DNA of 64,000 nucleotides from Dickeya fangzhongdai. GTDB taxonomy: Bacteria > Pseudomonadota > Gammaproteobacteria > Enterobacterales > Enterobacteriaceae. Below the pieces are notes generated by a model that was not told the origin of the DNA, did no database searches, and was given only the letters and a program-made list of their open reading frames with translations. The stretch spans positions 1 to 64,000 of the forward strand of contig NZ_CP025003.1 in NCBI RefSeq assembly GCF_002812485.1, in the 5' to 3' direction. Below, piece after piece: positions 30,843 through 40,329 of the stretch. How positions within the stretch are numbered: the first letter of the stretch is position 1; the number at the start of each line of letters is the position of its first letter. Position numbers and translations under genes: made by a program.

Positions 30843-31274
30843 TTATGTCGGTCGCTTTGCTTGCTGTTCTGCCTCAGCCAGACGCTTGCGCAACGTGCGT
30901 TCTTCGTTGAAGCACGTCGTGTCGTCACGGATGACGGCGGCGATGGAGGCTGGCTGCCCCGCCTCCCCAGGCAGCAAGGCCACGGTGAAGGCGATGGAAA
31001 TCGTGCCGCCGTCACGCGTCAGGGCCGGTACGTGAAGTAACGAAGTGCCGTACCGGGTGGTGCCGCTGTGCATGGTTTGGTGGTAGCCAGACCAGTGCCG
31101 CTGGCGTTGCCGTTCGGGAATAATGATGTCGAGCGAGGCGCCCAGCGCCTCGCCCTGGGTGAAGCCGAACAGACGTTCGGCTGCGGGGTTCCAGGCGGTG
31201 ATGATGCCGTCGGCATCGCAAATAATCACGGCATCACCCACCGCTGAGAGGAACTGCTGTAGCGTGAGCGCCAT
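30843..31274 (-). CDS. Stand-alone PAS-domain protein
   Basis: A 143-residue protein consisting of one PAS domain (FLSAVGDAVIICDADGIITA, WNPAAERLFGFTQGEALG; about 1-120) and a short Lys/Glu/Gln-rich C-terminal helix (NEERTLRKRLAEAEQQAK) that may form a coiled coil. No kinase, GGDEF or DNA-binding output is present. It lies inside the oxalate operon, five bases after the second CoA-transferase stop, so it may sense redox state or a ligand and act on a partner protein. I do not know a described role for it. Confidence 0.85.
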   Translation of the reverse strand: MALTLQQFLSAVGDAVIICDADGIITAWNPAAERLFGFTQGEALGASLDIIIPERQRQRHWSGYHQTMHSGTTRYGTSLLHVPALTRDGGTISIAFTVALLPGEAGQPASIAAVIRDDTTCFNEERTLRKRLAEAEQQAKRPT

Positions 31275-31279
31275 CGTGC

Positions 31280-32557
31280 TTACACCGCTTTGGCTGTGTG
31301 AATGAGCGCGATCTGCTCTGTCGAGTAGCCCAGTTCCGCCAGCACGTCGTCGGTATGCTCGCCGAGCAGCGGCGAGGCGGTAATCTCGGGTTTGAGATTC
31401 GAGAACTTGATCGGGCAGCCGACGGTCCAGTAGCTTCCGCGCACTTTGTGCGGCACTTCGACGATGGAACCGCTTTTACGCAGCGATTCGTCGTGCAGCA
31501 GTTCCTTCATCGACATCACCGGCGCACAGGGGATGCCGAACTTACCAAAGTATTCCACCGCGTCGAATTTGTTTTTACCGGTCCTCAGAATGAAACTTTC
31601 AATGGCGCCGAAAATATCCATGATGTGCGGCTGGCGCGCCTTCGGGGTGGTATAGGCCGGGTCTTCCCGCCACTCTGGACGCTCTATCGCATCGCAAATC
31701 GGCGTCCAGACCAGGTCCTGTACCGTGAAGTAGATGTAGGCATTGGGGTCGGTCTCCCAGCCTTTGCACTTGAGGATCCAGCCGGGCTGGCCGCCGCCGC
31801 CGGCATTCCCGCCGCGCGGTACCACGTCGGAGAACGGTTCATGCGGATACTGCGGGTACTCTTCCAGATAGCCGACTTTGTCCAGACGCAGTTGATCGCG
31901 CATTTTGACGCGGCAGAGGTTGAGCACGGCGTCCTGCATGGCGCAGGCGACTTTCTGCCCTTTGCCGGTCTTTTGGCGACCGATATAGGCAGTCAGGATA
32001 CCGATGGCTAAATGCATACCGGTATTGCTGTCGCCTAACGCGGCGGCTGAAATGGTCGGTACGGCATTCTCACCCTTCCACCAGCCGGTGGTTGACGCCG
32101 CCCCACCTGCGCATTGCGCCACGTTTTCATAGGCTCGCAGGTGTTCGTAGTGGTGGCCTTCGCTGAAGCCTTTGACAGAGGCAAGGATCATGCGGGGGTT
32201 CAGTTCCTGAATGTGCTCCCAGGTAAACCCCATGCGATCCAGCGCGCCGGGGCCGAAGTTTTCCACCATCACGTCACATTCTTTGATCAGTCGGGTCAGC
32301 ACTTCCTTGCCCTCGGGCTTTTTGGTATCCAGTGTGAGTGAGCGCTTGTTGCTGTTGAGCATGGTGAAATACAGGGCGTCCGCATCCGGGATGTCGCGTA
32401 ATTGGTTACGGGTGATGTCGCCTGAACCCGGACGTTCGATTTTGATCACGTCTGCGCCGAACCACGCCAGCATTTGTGTACATGCCGGGCCAGCCTGAAC
32501 GTGGGTGAAGTCGATGATTTTGACGCCGGCCAAAGGCAGATCTTTTTTGTTATTCAT
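31280..32557 (-). CDS. frc: Formyl-CoA:oxalate CoA-transferase paralogue 2
   Basis: A 425-residue class III CoA-transferase that passes CoA from formyl-CoA to oxalate. It keeps all canonical Frc features: [20 protein letters not shown] near the start, catalytic Asp176 in AALGDSNTG and the unmodified [17 protein letters not shown] loop. The ATG at 32557 is preferred over 32581 because GGAG lies eight bases upstream of it. It follows oxc by 39 bases, and the two enzymes form the oxalate decarboxylation cycle that yields formate and CO2 and consumes a proton. Confidence 0.92.
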   Translation of the reverse strand: MNNKKDLPLAGVKIIDFTHVQAGPACTQMLAWFGADVIKIERPGSGDITRNQLRDIPDADALYFTMLNSNKRSLTLDTKKPEGKEVLTRLIKECDVMVENFGPGALDRMGFTWEHIQELNPRMILASVKGFSEGHHYEHLRAYENVAQCAGGAASTTGWWKGENAVPTISAAALGDSNTGMHLAIGILTAYIGRQKTGKGQKVACAMQDAVLNLCRVKMRDQLRLDKVGYLEEYPQYPHEPFSDVVPRGGNAGGGGQPGWILKCKGWETDPNAYIYFTVQDLVWTPICDAIERPEWREDPAYTTPKARQPHIMDIFGAIESFILRTGKNKFDAVEYFGKFGIPCAPVMSMKELLHDESLRKSGSIVEVPHKVRGSYWTVGCPIKFSNLKPEITASPLLGEHTDDVLAELGYSTEQIALIHTAKAV

Positions 32558-32596
32558 AAAATTATCTCCGTTGTTACTCATTAATTACCGTGGCGA

Positions 32597-34342
32597 TTAT
32601 TTTTTGATCGCTTTGGCGGGGTTCAGGTTGGTGATGCGGCCACTTTCGGTACCGACCGTCTCATCAATCACTGCATTGATAAGCGTCGGTTTGCCAGAGG
32701 CAATGGCTTCATTCATGGCGCGATGCAGTTCATCCGTGGTGGTGACATGCACGCCCACGCCGCCAAAAGCCTGCATCATCATTTCGTAGCGTGCGTCTTT
32801 GACGAACACGGTGGGCGCCATGTCATCGCCGCCGGAGGCATTGGTGTCGGTCCCTTTGTAAATGCCGTTGTTGTTGAACACGACAATGCAGACGGGCAGG
32901 TGGTAACGGCAGATCGTTTCAACTTCCATACCGCTGAAACCGAAGGCGGAATCGCCCTCAATGGCGATGACGGGTTTGCCCGTCACCACCGCGCCTGCGA
33001 CGGCAAAGCCCATGCCGATGCCCATCACCCCCCAGGTGCCGACATCCAGACGTTTGCGCGGCAGGTACATGTCCACGATGCTGCGGCCAAAATCCAGCGT
33101 GTTGGCGCCTTCGCTGACGACGATGGCTTCCGGGTTGTCCTTTACGATCGCTTTCACTACGCTCAATGCGCTATGGAAGTTCATCGGTGATGGGCGGGCG
33201 GCCAACATGTCAGCCATCTTGTTGATGTTTTTGGCTCTGCGTTCTGCGATAACGCCGGTCCAGTCATTCGAGGGTTTGGCCCAGTCGTTGCCGATGCCGT
33301 TCAACAAGGCGGTGACGCAAGAGCTGACATCACCGATAAGCGGCGCATCGATAGCGACGTTGCTGTCGATTTCAGTCGGCGCGATATCGATCTGGATAAA
33401 TTTCTTCGGCCCGTTTTCCTGTCCCCAGGTCTTGCCTTTACCGTGTGAGAGCAACCAGTTCAGACGAGCGCCGATCAGCAGCACCACATCCGCTTCTTTC
33501 AAAACGTAGGAGCGTGTGGCGGCGGCTGACAGTTCATGCGTATCCGGCAGCAAGCCTTTAGCCATCGACATCGGCAGGTAGGGGATGCCGGTTTTTTCGA
33601 CTAAGGCGCGAATCCCGGCATCGGCACGGGCGTAGGCCGCCCCTTTGCCCAGCAGAATCAGCGGTTTTTTAGCATTCTTGAGTAGCTCAAGCGCACGGGT
33701 TACGGCATCTGGCGCGGGGAGCTGGCGGGGCGCAGGGTCTACAACCTTGATTAACGATTTGCGCCCGGCATCCAGCGGTAGGGTTTGTGAGAACAGTTTA
33801 GCCGGCAGATCCAGATAGACCCCGCCGGGGCGTCCGGAGACGGCTGCACGGATGGCGCGGGCGATACCAACGCCGATGTCTTCGGCTCGCAACACGCGGA
33901 AGGCGGCCTTACACAGCGGTTTGGCAATGGCCAGCTGATCCATTTCTTCGTAATCGCCTTGCTGCAAATCGACGATTTCACGTTCGCTGGAACCACTGAT
34001 CAGGATCATCGGGAAACAGTTGGTCGTCGCGTTGGCGAGAGCGGTCAGGCCGTTCAGAAAGCCCGGGGCGGAAACCGTCATACAGATACCGGGTTTGGCG
34101 GTGAGGAAACCGGCCGCCGCCGCCGCGTTACCGGCGTGCTGCTCATGCCGGAAAGAAATCACCCGCAATCCTTCCGCCTGGGCCATACGCAGCAGATCGG
34201 TAATCGGGATGCCGGGTAAGCCGAAGAGGGTGTCGATATCGTTGAGCTTGAGTGCATCCAGAAAGAGGTGAAATCCATCAATCAGTGTTGTTTTTTCTGA
34301 TACGGCCTCAACGGTAGTATCAATTTCGGTAATAGAAGACAT
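32597..34342 (-). CDS. oxc: Oxalyl-CoA decarboxylase
   Basis: This thiamine diphosphate enzyme converts oxalyl-CoA to formyl-CoA and CO2. The 581-residue protein has the cofactor-activating Glu67 in SFRHEQHAG, the central FAD-like fold segment, and the ThDP motif [11 protein letters not shown] (463-473) to NNNGIYKG (490 onward). [16 protein letters not shown] is typical of Oxc. It lies between the antiporter and frc in one minus-strand operon. Confidence 0.95.
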   Translation of the reverse strand: MSSITEIDTTVEAVSEKTTLIDGFHLFLDALKLNDIDTLFGLPGIPITDLLRMAQAEGLRVISFRHEQHAGNAAAAAGFLTAKPGICMTVSAPGFLNGLTALANATTNCFPMILISGSSEREIVDLQQGDYEEMDQLAIAKPLCKAAFRVLRAEDIGVGIARAIRAAVSGRPGGVYLDLPAKLFSQTLPLDAGRKSLIKVVDPAPRQLPAPDAVTRALELLKNAKKPLILLGKGAAYARADAGIRALVEKTGIPYLPMSMAKGLLPDTHELSAAATRSYVLKEADVVLLIGARLNWLLSHGKGKTWGQENGPKKFIQIDIAPTEIDSNVAIDAPLIGDVSSCVTALLNGIGNDWAKPSNDWTGVIAERRAKNINKMADMLAARPSPMNFHSALSVVKAIVKDNPEAIVVSEGANTLDFGRSIVDMYLPRKRLDVGTWGVMGIGMGFAVAGAVVTGKPVIAIEGDSAFGFSGMEVETICRYHLPVCIVVFNNNGIYKGTDTNASGGDDMAPTVFVKDARYEMMMQAFGGVGVHVTTTDELHRAMNEAIASGKPTLINAVIDETVGTESGRITNLNPAKAIKK

Positions 34343-34395
34343 AAGACCTCGCTTTAATTTCCAATGTCATTAGTTTCTGTAATAAATTTAAATTG

Positions 34396-35703
34396 TTAGT
34401 GTGTGGTTATTAGCATTCCATTCGTTTCCTTCCAGACGGGCGGATGTTTCCAAAGTGGAATAAGAATGAGCCCGGAAAGTAACGCCATGACGGAAGAGGT
34501 AATAATGGTGAAGGGGTGTCCATAGGTGGAGATTAAATAGGCGGAGAGTACACCGCCATAAATCCCGCCTATCCCTTTGGCTGAGGCATACAGCATGCCG
34601 TAGTTGGAGCCGGAAGCGACTTCGCCGTAGTAATAACCCACGATTGACGCAAACAGGGAATATAATGCGCCCCAGAAGAATATCGAGATAATGCAGCTGC
34701 TGATAAATCCTGTTGCGCTGCCCGCTTCAGCAAGAAACAGCGCGATAAGAGAAAACAATCCGCACAGGATATAAAAGATAGTCATGGTCTTATCGATGCC
34801 GATTTTATCTGCAATCCAACCGCCCACAACCCGGCTAAGACCGCTCGTAATTGCCATTCCTACGGTGACTACCGTGCCTGCCGTCAGACTAAAGTGGAAC
34901 GCTGACGCAAACTTGATGCTATTTGAAATAAACGTTAAACCAGATGCAGATACCAAAACGAAAGAGGCAATTAACACCCAGAATTGCCAGGTGTGCATTG
35001 CTTCTCCCATACTGTATTGCTTCTCACAAGGGCGTTTTACTACGGTATGTTTTGTTGCCGATGATGGGGTGAAATTACACCAGCCTTTCGGTGGGTCTTT
35101 CATTAACAGACCTGTAATAATAATAACGCCGGAGATAACCGCTGCCATAATAAAAATGACATTAAAAAAGATATTATCTGGGGCATCTTCCGGAATATTT
35201 CGAATGGGGAAAATAAAAGGCAATGCTCCCCAGGAGAAAGCGGCAGAGATAAGACCTATGGTGATGTTCCTGTGATCGGGGAACCATTTGTTGCAGGTGG
35301 TTATCGCCGCGTTGTAGACAAATCCGCAGAAAAAACAGCCAATACACCAGACCGTGAGCACGATGTTATACGACAGTACCTGCCCAAATGCGCAAACCAG
35401 CAGCCCGATGCCTGAAAAGATGCCGGCAACGACAGATACGGCCTTTGGTCCAAACTTGTCACGAAAAATCCCGCCGGGCAGGGTGCCGAATGCCTGAAAA
35501 ATAACGAACATGCTGAACATTAGCGATATTTTTGTCGGTTCCCAGCTATACATCTTTGCAAAATGCGGCGCAATGACTGACCAGGCGTACTCATAAGGGC
35601 TAATAACGGACATTGCCAGAAAAGCCAATGCAAAAAGCCACCATCGATTAAAACCGAGTATTTCCTTATCCGTTCGATTCTGCACATCTATTTTTTCACT
35701 CAT
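34396..35703 (-). CDS. Oxalate/formate antiporter-like MFS transporter
   Basis: A 435-residue, twelve-helix MFS protein of the OxlT type. The N-terminal half contains SPYEYAWSVIAPHFAKMYSW and PGGIFRDKFGPKAVSVVAG, and WFPDHRNITIGLISAAFSWG is typical of the OxlT branch. Start at 35703 (MSEKIDVQ, with GGAGAG upstream) is preferred over the longer frame. First gene of the oxlT-oxc-frc-PAS-frc operon, so oxalate-in/formate-out exchange is the likely role. Coupled to decarboxylation this would generate proton-motive force and relieve acid. Confidence 0.85.
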   Translation of the reverse strand: MSEKIDVQNRTDKEILGFNRWWLFALAFLAMSVISPYEYAWSVIAPHFAKMYSWEPTKISLMFSMFVIFQAFGTLPGGIFRDKFGPKAVSVVAGIFSGIGLLVCAFGQVLSYNIVLTVWCIGCFFCGFVYNAAITTCNKWFPDHRNITIGLISAAFSWGALPFIFPIRNIPEDAPDNIFFNVIFIMAAVISGVIIITGLLMKDPPKGWCNFTPSSATKHTVVKRPCEKQYSMGEAMHTWQFWVLIASFVLVSASGLTFISNSIKFASAFHFSLTAGTVVTVGMAITSGLSRVVGGWIADKIGIDKTMTIFYILCGLFSLIALFLAEAGSATGFISSCIISIFFWGALYSLFASIVGYYYGEVASGSNYGMLYASAKGIGGIYGGVLSAYLISTYGHPFTIITSSVMALLSGLILIPLWKHPPVWKETNGMLITTH

Positions 35704-36080
35704 AATACACTCTCCTGACTTCGAGAATTTGAAAATAAGAGTTGGAATGAAACATGAAGGGAATAATGTGGCCATAACAATGGCCACTTATTCACGACGT
35801 GTTTTACTTAATTTGTCTGTTTATGATTGATTTTATTTGCAGGTGTGTTGATTGTCTTACTTACCTCCAGTGGTTTACTTATTCAAACGATATGGTTTCA
35901 CTCGATGGCTGTATTTATGTCTGATGAGTTATTTTTCACCTGGCTAATTGATTCTGTTTTTAAGTATTTTTCCTTGTTACATGCGGCTCCTGCTGATTTT
36001 AAAAAAATCACGGTATGTTTCTGGATACAGATGGTTACGATTTTAAAATCGAGAATGATTAAAATCCTGCTTATACAATT

Positions 36081-36179
36081 CATCAGAATTACATGTTCCA
36101 TCAGGATTACACAATCTATCAGGATTACACAATCCATCAGAAATGGGCTGCCTGTGCGATTCAATGTTGTCGACGACAA
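36081..36179. repeat. 18-base tandem repeats and palindrome in the oxlT-lysR spacer
   Basis: Within the AT-rich 700-base divergent spacer 35704-36403, three 18-base units start at 36081, 36099 and 36117 (consensus CATCAGGATTACACAATC), with a partial fourth at 36135. A perfect palindrome, TTGTCG-A-CGACAA, follows at 36167-36179. No gene is plausible in the spacer. These are candidate sites for the LysR regulator or another factor controlling the oxalate operon. Confidence 0.7.
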
Positions 36180-36403
36180 GGCAACATGAAACATTGTTGT
36201 TACCAATTAATAACTATTCATTTTTTATTTACACTGGCTGTCGCCTCTTTTAATAAATTCAACTCGTTTCTTTGGTCATTTTGATAACTGACTCATTGTT
36301 GCCAGAATAAAATTGCGCTTCGCTCTGTTTCTGGTATTTATTAATAACCACAAGGCTCTAAATGTGGAAATGTTTTTTTTTAATCTATCGATGACTTAAA
36401 ATC

Positions 36404-37300
36404 ATGAATATTTCAAATATATCGTTAAGACAGTTACGTATTTTTTTAGCGGTTGCGGAGCATCATGGCTTTAGTCGCGCAGGCAACATGATTTCCCTGA
36501 CGCAATCAGCCATGAGTCACAGTATCGGTGAACTGGAAAATGAACTTGGGATCAGATTATTTGAGCGCACGACCCGGGAGGTGTTGTTGACGCAAGAGGG
36601 GGCCGAGCTGTCGGAAGAACTCCGCCGTGTGCTGGGTGAGCTGGAAACCACACTGTGTAATGTCCAGAGCAGAGGAGAACGGCGCCGTGGGCTGGTGCAT
36701 GTGGCGACCAGTCCGACGATTTCGGCAGGAATCATGCCTGATTGCATCGCGCAGATTGTTGAGAATTATCCACAGATCAATCTGATAATCCATGATCAGG
36801 TACAACAGCAGGCAATGCAGATGGTATTGAACGGCGAAGTTGATTTTGGCGTGATTATCGAACCCTCCGTACCGTCCGACCTGTACACGGAGACATTTAT
36901 GGAGGAACCATTTTGTCTGGTATTGCCTGAGAACCACCAGATTGCACGTCTGAAACAGGTGACATGGCATGATCTGCAGAATCAAGAAATGGTGTTACTT
37001 GACTATGCCTCAGGTAGCCGCCCCTTAATCGACAATGCATTAATTCGTCATGGCGTCACACCGCATGTCATTCAGGAACTTGGGCATGTCACTACAATAT
37101 TTCGCATTTTACAGTCGGGTATCGGGGTTTCGGTCATCCCGCAACTGGCGCTATCTTCCCTTGAATGCTCTGGTCTGGCCGTACGTCAGTTATGGCCAAT
37201 CGAGAACCGGCGATTGCAGTTGGTACGCCGCCGTAATCGTTCACTCTCCACTGCGGCAACCGCAGTATGGACGTTAATTCAGACGCTGTGTCAGGCCTAA
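36404..37300 (+). CDS. LysR-type transcriptional regulator of the oxalate operon
   Basis: A 298-residue LysR regulator. The N-terminal winged helix reads LRQLRIFLAVAEHHGFSRAG followed by MISLTQSAMSHSIGELENEL, and the rest is the periplasmic-binding-protein-like effector domain (RGLVHVATSPTISAGIMP; GEVDFGVIIEP). It is divergent from the oxalate operon across a long repeat-bearing spacer, the classic arrangement for a LysR activator. The ribosome site is weak. The inducer is presumably oxalate or formate, by inference. Confidence 0.85.
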   Translation: MNISNISLRQLRIFLAVAEHHGFSRAGNMISLTQSAMSHSIGELENELGIRLFERTTREVLLTQEGAELSEELRRVLGELETTLCNVQSRGERRRGLVHVATSPTISAGIMPDCIAQIVENYPQINLIIHDQVQQQAMQMVLNGEVDFGVIIEPSVPSDLYTETFMEEPFCLVLPENHQIARLKQVTWHDLQNQEMVLLDYASGSRPLIDNALIRHGVTPHVIQELGHVTTIFRILQSGIGVSVIPQLALSSLECSGLAVRQLWPIENRRLQLVRRRNRSLSTAATAVWTLIQTLCQA

Positions 37301-37695
37301 GTTTTTACCGGCCTTAGTCAACGGTTCATGCCGTATACATAAAACAGATTGACGATGAGCAGCAGAGGCGGCTAACCCGCTTTGCCATCAGTCATTCGCC
37401 GGTCGATACTTTTCACGTTTCCAGAATAACGGATCTGACCATGTTGAGAGCCAGGAGCGAGTCAGACCGGCTATTTGCAATATTTCATTGCGCCAATATC
37501 AGGGAAGGTAAACACATCAGGCGGGTAAGCATTTTATTCGCGAGGTCACAGGCGGCGCCGATTTCGCTGCCGGCATGACCATTGCTGCGGTTGCTGTGTG
37601 ATGCAAGAGTGGACTTTATCGTTGTTGTCGGCGTTGTTCAGGTGAGCGTTCTGGTGGGATGATAAACCCTCATCATGATCAAAAGGAGTAACACC
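37301..37695. other. Spacer without recognised content
   Basis: The 395 bases between the LysR gene and the acetyltransferase hold no convincing gene, terminator or repeat. The only clear signal is the ribosome site AAGGAG (37683-37688) of the next gene. Confidence 0.5.
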
Positions 37696-38148
37696 GTGTC
37701 AGCGCAATGGGAGAAAAAGGACTATCAGGTCTCGACGGATTCGCAGCGGCTCGATCTGGACATCATTCATGGCTATCTCACCACCTCCAGTTGGGCAGCG
37801 GGCATCGACCGGGAAACGGTCGCGTTGTCTGTCGCCAACAGCCTGTGTTTCGGGCTTTATCATCAGGGCCGCCAGATTGGCTTTGCCCGCATGGTGACCG
37901 ATTTCGCCACCTTCGGCTATCTATGCGATGTATTTGTGCTGCCCGCGCATCAGGGCGCCGGGCTGGGCCGTTTTCTGGTGGAGTGCACGGTCAACCACCC
38001 GCGATTGCAGCGCCTGCGCCGTCAGTTGCTGCTCACCTCTACCGCGCCGTGGCTGTATCAAAAAGTGGGCTACGAGCCCGTCAATCGTCAGGATTACGCC
38101 TGGACGTTTGTCCGCAAGGATATCTACAGCACCGGGACTGCAGGCTGA
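37696..38148 (+). CDS. GNAT-family N-acetyltransferase
   Basis: A 150-residue acetyl-CoA-dependent acetyltransferase. The acetyl-CoA loop is LPAHQGAGLGRFLVEC (Q-x-x-G-x-G), preceded by FARMVTDFATFGYLCDVFVL, and YQKVGYEP is the closing GNAT motif. The GTG at 37696, seven bases after AAGGAG, is preferred over an ATG at 37675 that overlaps that ribosome site. It converges with a marR gene. The substrate is unknown. Confidence 0.85.
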   Translation: MSAQWEKKDYQVSTDSQRLDLDIIHGYLTTSSWAAGIDRETVALSVANSLCFGLYHQGRQIGFARMVTDFATFGYLCDVFVLPAHQGAGLGRFLVECTVNHPRLQRLRRQLLLTSTAPWLYQKVGYEPVNRQDYAWTFVRKDIYSTGTAG

Positions 38149-38172
38149 GATCAGCGGCTCATCATCAGGCTT

Positions 38173-38616
38173 TTATTCCGATATTGAGGCCAGGTTGGCC
38201 TTCATTTTCTGCAATACCTGCGCGAACTGGCGGCGCTCTTCCGGCGTCACGTCGGCAAAGGCGCGCTGCAACAGGTCGGTGCGCGCGTCGGCGAACCGGC
38301 GATGCGTGTCCTCGCCTTTTTTCGTCAGTGACACCACCTGCGCCCGCCGGTCATTCGGCGAGGGCTGGCGGGTGATCAGCCCCAGCGTTTCCAGATCTTT
38401 CAGCAGACGGGCAATCTGCGCTTTGTCCCGCCCCATGTACTGCGCCAGAAAATGCTGGCTCTGACCGGGGTGGCGGGCTATCAGCCCCAGCGTGCGCGCC
38501 TGAAACGGGGCGAGGCCCGTCTGCGTCAGCGCGTCGCTCTCCTGCAGACGCTGTTTAAAACCGTGGATCAGTTCTCCCAGCAGCTCGAAGGTCTGGGTAT
38601 CAAGGGTGTCGCGCAT
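38173..38616 (-). CDS. MarR-family transcriptional regulator
   Basis: A 147-residue winged-helix regulator. PGQSQHFLAQYMGRDKAQIA is the recognition region and LGLITRQPSPNDRRAQVVSL the MarR wing with its D-x-R motif. I start at the ATG at 38616, because the longer frame would begin inside the palindromic operator at 38650-38670. Divergent from a DUF3861 gene, it probably represses itself and that gene. Confidence 0.87.
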   Translation of the reverse strand: MRDTLDTQTFELLGELIHGFKQRLQESDALTQTGLAPFQARTLGLIARHPGQSQHFLAQYMGRDKAQIARLLKDLETLGLITRQPSPNDRRAQVVSLTKKGEDTHRRFADARTDLLQRAFADVTPEERRQFAQVLQKMKANLASISE

Positions 38617-38649
38617 TAATTTATTGACCTTATCAACTATTCGGATTAT

Positions 38650-38670
38650 ATGGTTGATAATATCAACCAT
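38650..38670. promoter_or_regulatory. Palindromic operator, probable MarR site
   Basis: Ten-base arms ATGGTTGATA and TATCAACCAT flank a single central A, a perfect 21-base palindrome in the 118-base divergent spacer between marR and the DUF3861 gene. A further half site, TTATCAAC, lies at about 38629-38636. Size and position are typical of MarR operators. Confidence 0.8.
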
Positions 38671-38734
38671 GTGGCGACGCCCGGTCGCCCATTCAGTCGC
38701 ACGATTACAACCGCACAACCGCAAGGATAAAATC

Positions 38735-39025
38735 ATGCCTTATCACTATCGTATCACGCTGGAAAATCTCACCGATAATCGCGACGAAACGCCGCAAAAT
38801 CGCGCACTGACGTTTGACGTCACCAATCATGACGATATTCTGGAAATCATTGAGAAAGTTCGGTCAAAGGGGATTTTGCCGGACTCGGAGGTCGCTGCGT
38901 TCTGCACCGGGCTGAAGCTGTTTAGCGAGGTCATGATGACCCACCGCAAAGAGGCTCTGTTTCAGGAATTGGCTCCCGCATTTCGGGACTTTATGCTGCG
39001 GCTGAAACGGGGAGAAACGGCCTGA
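38735..39025 (+). CDS. DUF3861 protein
   Basis: A 96-residue protein starting MPYHYRITLENL, with FDVTNHDDILEIIEK and FCTGLKLFSEVMMTHRKEAL as conserved blocks of DUF3861. No function is known. The ATG at 38735 follows AAGGA; the longer frame from 38606 crosses the operator and overlaps the divergent marR. It is probably controlled by that MarR regulator. Confidence 0.8.
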   Translation: MPYHYRITLENLTDNRDETPQNRALTFDVTNHDDILEIIEKVRSKGILPDSEVAAFCTGLKLFSEVMMTHRKEALFQELAPAFRDFMLRLKRGETA

Positions 39026-39165
39026 TGTGATATGTCGTGTCTCCCTGATGGCATGGACCGCCAGTGAATATGAGTGAAATTCGGGCGTGCTTGCCGTCAT
39101 CGGCGCGCGGTTTTCTCCGTGTGCTCAAGTACGCATGATGATATTTCAATGGGAGATCGTAATTT

Positions 39166-40134
39166 ATGCATCAGTATGCGCTGGTAGGTGATGTCGGTGG
39201 AACCAACGCACGTCTTGCCCTTTGCGAACTGGCGAATGGGCATCTGTCACACAGTAAACAGTACGCGGTTCAGGAGCACGACAGTCTGGAAGACGCTATT
39301 CGTCTGTTTCTGACGGAGCACGCGAGTCTCACTATCAAAGAAGCCTGTATTGCCATTGCCTGCCCGGTGACCGATGACTGGGTGGAGATGACCAATCATC
39401 ACTGGGCGTTCTCCATTGACGCCATGCGGCAGAGTCTGGGGTTTGAGCGTCTGGCGGTGATCAACGATTTTACCGCCGTCAGCATGGCGATTCCGGTGCT
39501 GACGCCGGAGGATGTGATTCAGCTGGGCGGCGCCGATGCGGTCGCCGGTAAGCCGGTGGCGGTGTATGGCGCCGGAACCGGGCTCGGCGTGGCGCACCTG
39601 CTGCCGGTGGACGGCAAATGGCTTAGCCTGCCGGGCGAGGGCGGTCACGTGGATTTCGCGCCCAACAGCGAAGAAGAGGACATCCTGTTGCAGGTGCTGC
39701 GTCAGGAACTGGGACACGTTTCCGCCGAGCGCGTGCTGTCCGGGCCGGGGCTGGTGAATATTTATCGGGCGATCGTCAAGGCGGACGACCGGGTGCCGGA
39801 AGCGCTGACGCCGCAGGTCGTGTCCGAACGGGCGCTGGCGCACAGCGATGTGGACTGCCTGCGCGCACTGTCGCTGTTCTGCGTACTGATGGGGCGTTTC
39901 GGCGGCAATCTGGCGCTGACGCTCGGCACCTTCGGCGGCGTCTACATCGCCGGCGGCATCGTGCCGCGTTTTCTGGAATTCTTCCGCAACTCCGGTTTTC
40001 GCAGCGCCTTTGAAGACAAAGGCCGTTTCCGCGATTACCTCGCCGACGTTCCGGTGTTTATGATCACTCACCCGCAGCCGGGGCTGCTGGGCGCGGGCGC
40101 GTATCTGCGTCAGGCGCTGGGCCAGACCCTGTAA
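39166..40134 (+). CDS. glk: Glucokinase
   Basis: Glk phosphorylates free glucose with ATP in the cytoplasm. The 322-residue protein has the phosphate motif [14 protein letters not shown] at the N terminus, the catalytic Asp in [10 protein letters not shown], the glucose-binding [10 protein letters not shown] and the C-terminal [18 protein letters not shown] precedes the ATG. It ends in a strong terminator and is a single-gene unit. Confidence 0.96.
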   Translation: MHQYALVGDVGGTNARLALCELANGHLSHSKQYAVQEHDSLEDAIRLFLTEHASLTIKEACIAIACPVTDDWVEMTNHHWAFSIDAMRQSLGFERLAVINDFTAVSMAIPVLTPEDVIQLGGADAVAGKPVAVYGAGTGLGVAHLLPVDGKWLSLPGEGGHVDFAPNSEEEDILLQVLRQELGHVSAERVLSGPGLVNIYRAIVKADDRVPEALTPQVVSERALAHSDVDCLRALSLFCVLMGRFGGNLALTLGTFGGVYIAGGIVPRFLEFFRNSGFRSAFEDKGRFRDYLADVPVFMITHPQPGLLGAGAYLRQALGQTL

Positions 40135-40162
40135 TCCCCTTATCCGGCTTCGATAACCTCTT

Positions 40163-40200
40163 CGTCAAGTAACCTATTGGTTACTTGACGGTTTGTGTTT
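40163..40200 (+). terminator. Rho-independent terminator after glk
   Basis: A perfect twelve-base-pair stem (CGTCAAGTAACC at 40163-40174, complement at 40179-40190) with loop TATT is followed by GTTTGTGTTT. It begins 28 bases after the glk stop. Confidence 0.85.
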
Positions 40201-40329
40201 ACTGGGTGTGAGCGTGATAAGCGAGAGCTGTCGCCTGAATGTCTACGCCGTCGGCATCGCTGATCAGTGCCACCACCTGACGATCGTTCTCCTGCGGCCG
40301 AAAAATACCCTGCATTTCGATGTGGATAT

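Noticed and set aside
36081..36142. CRISPR array
   Set aside because: The units are contiguous 18-base tandem repeats with no unique spacers and no cas genes nearby.
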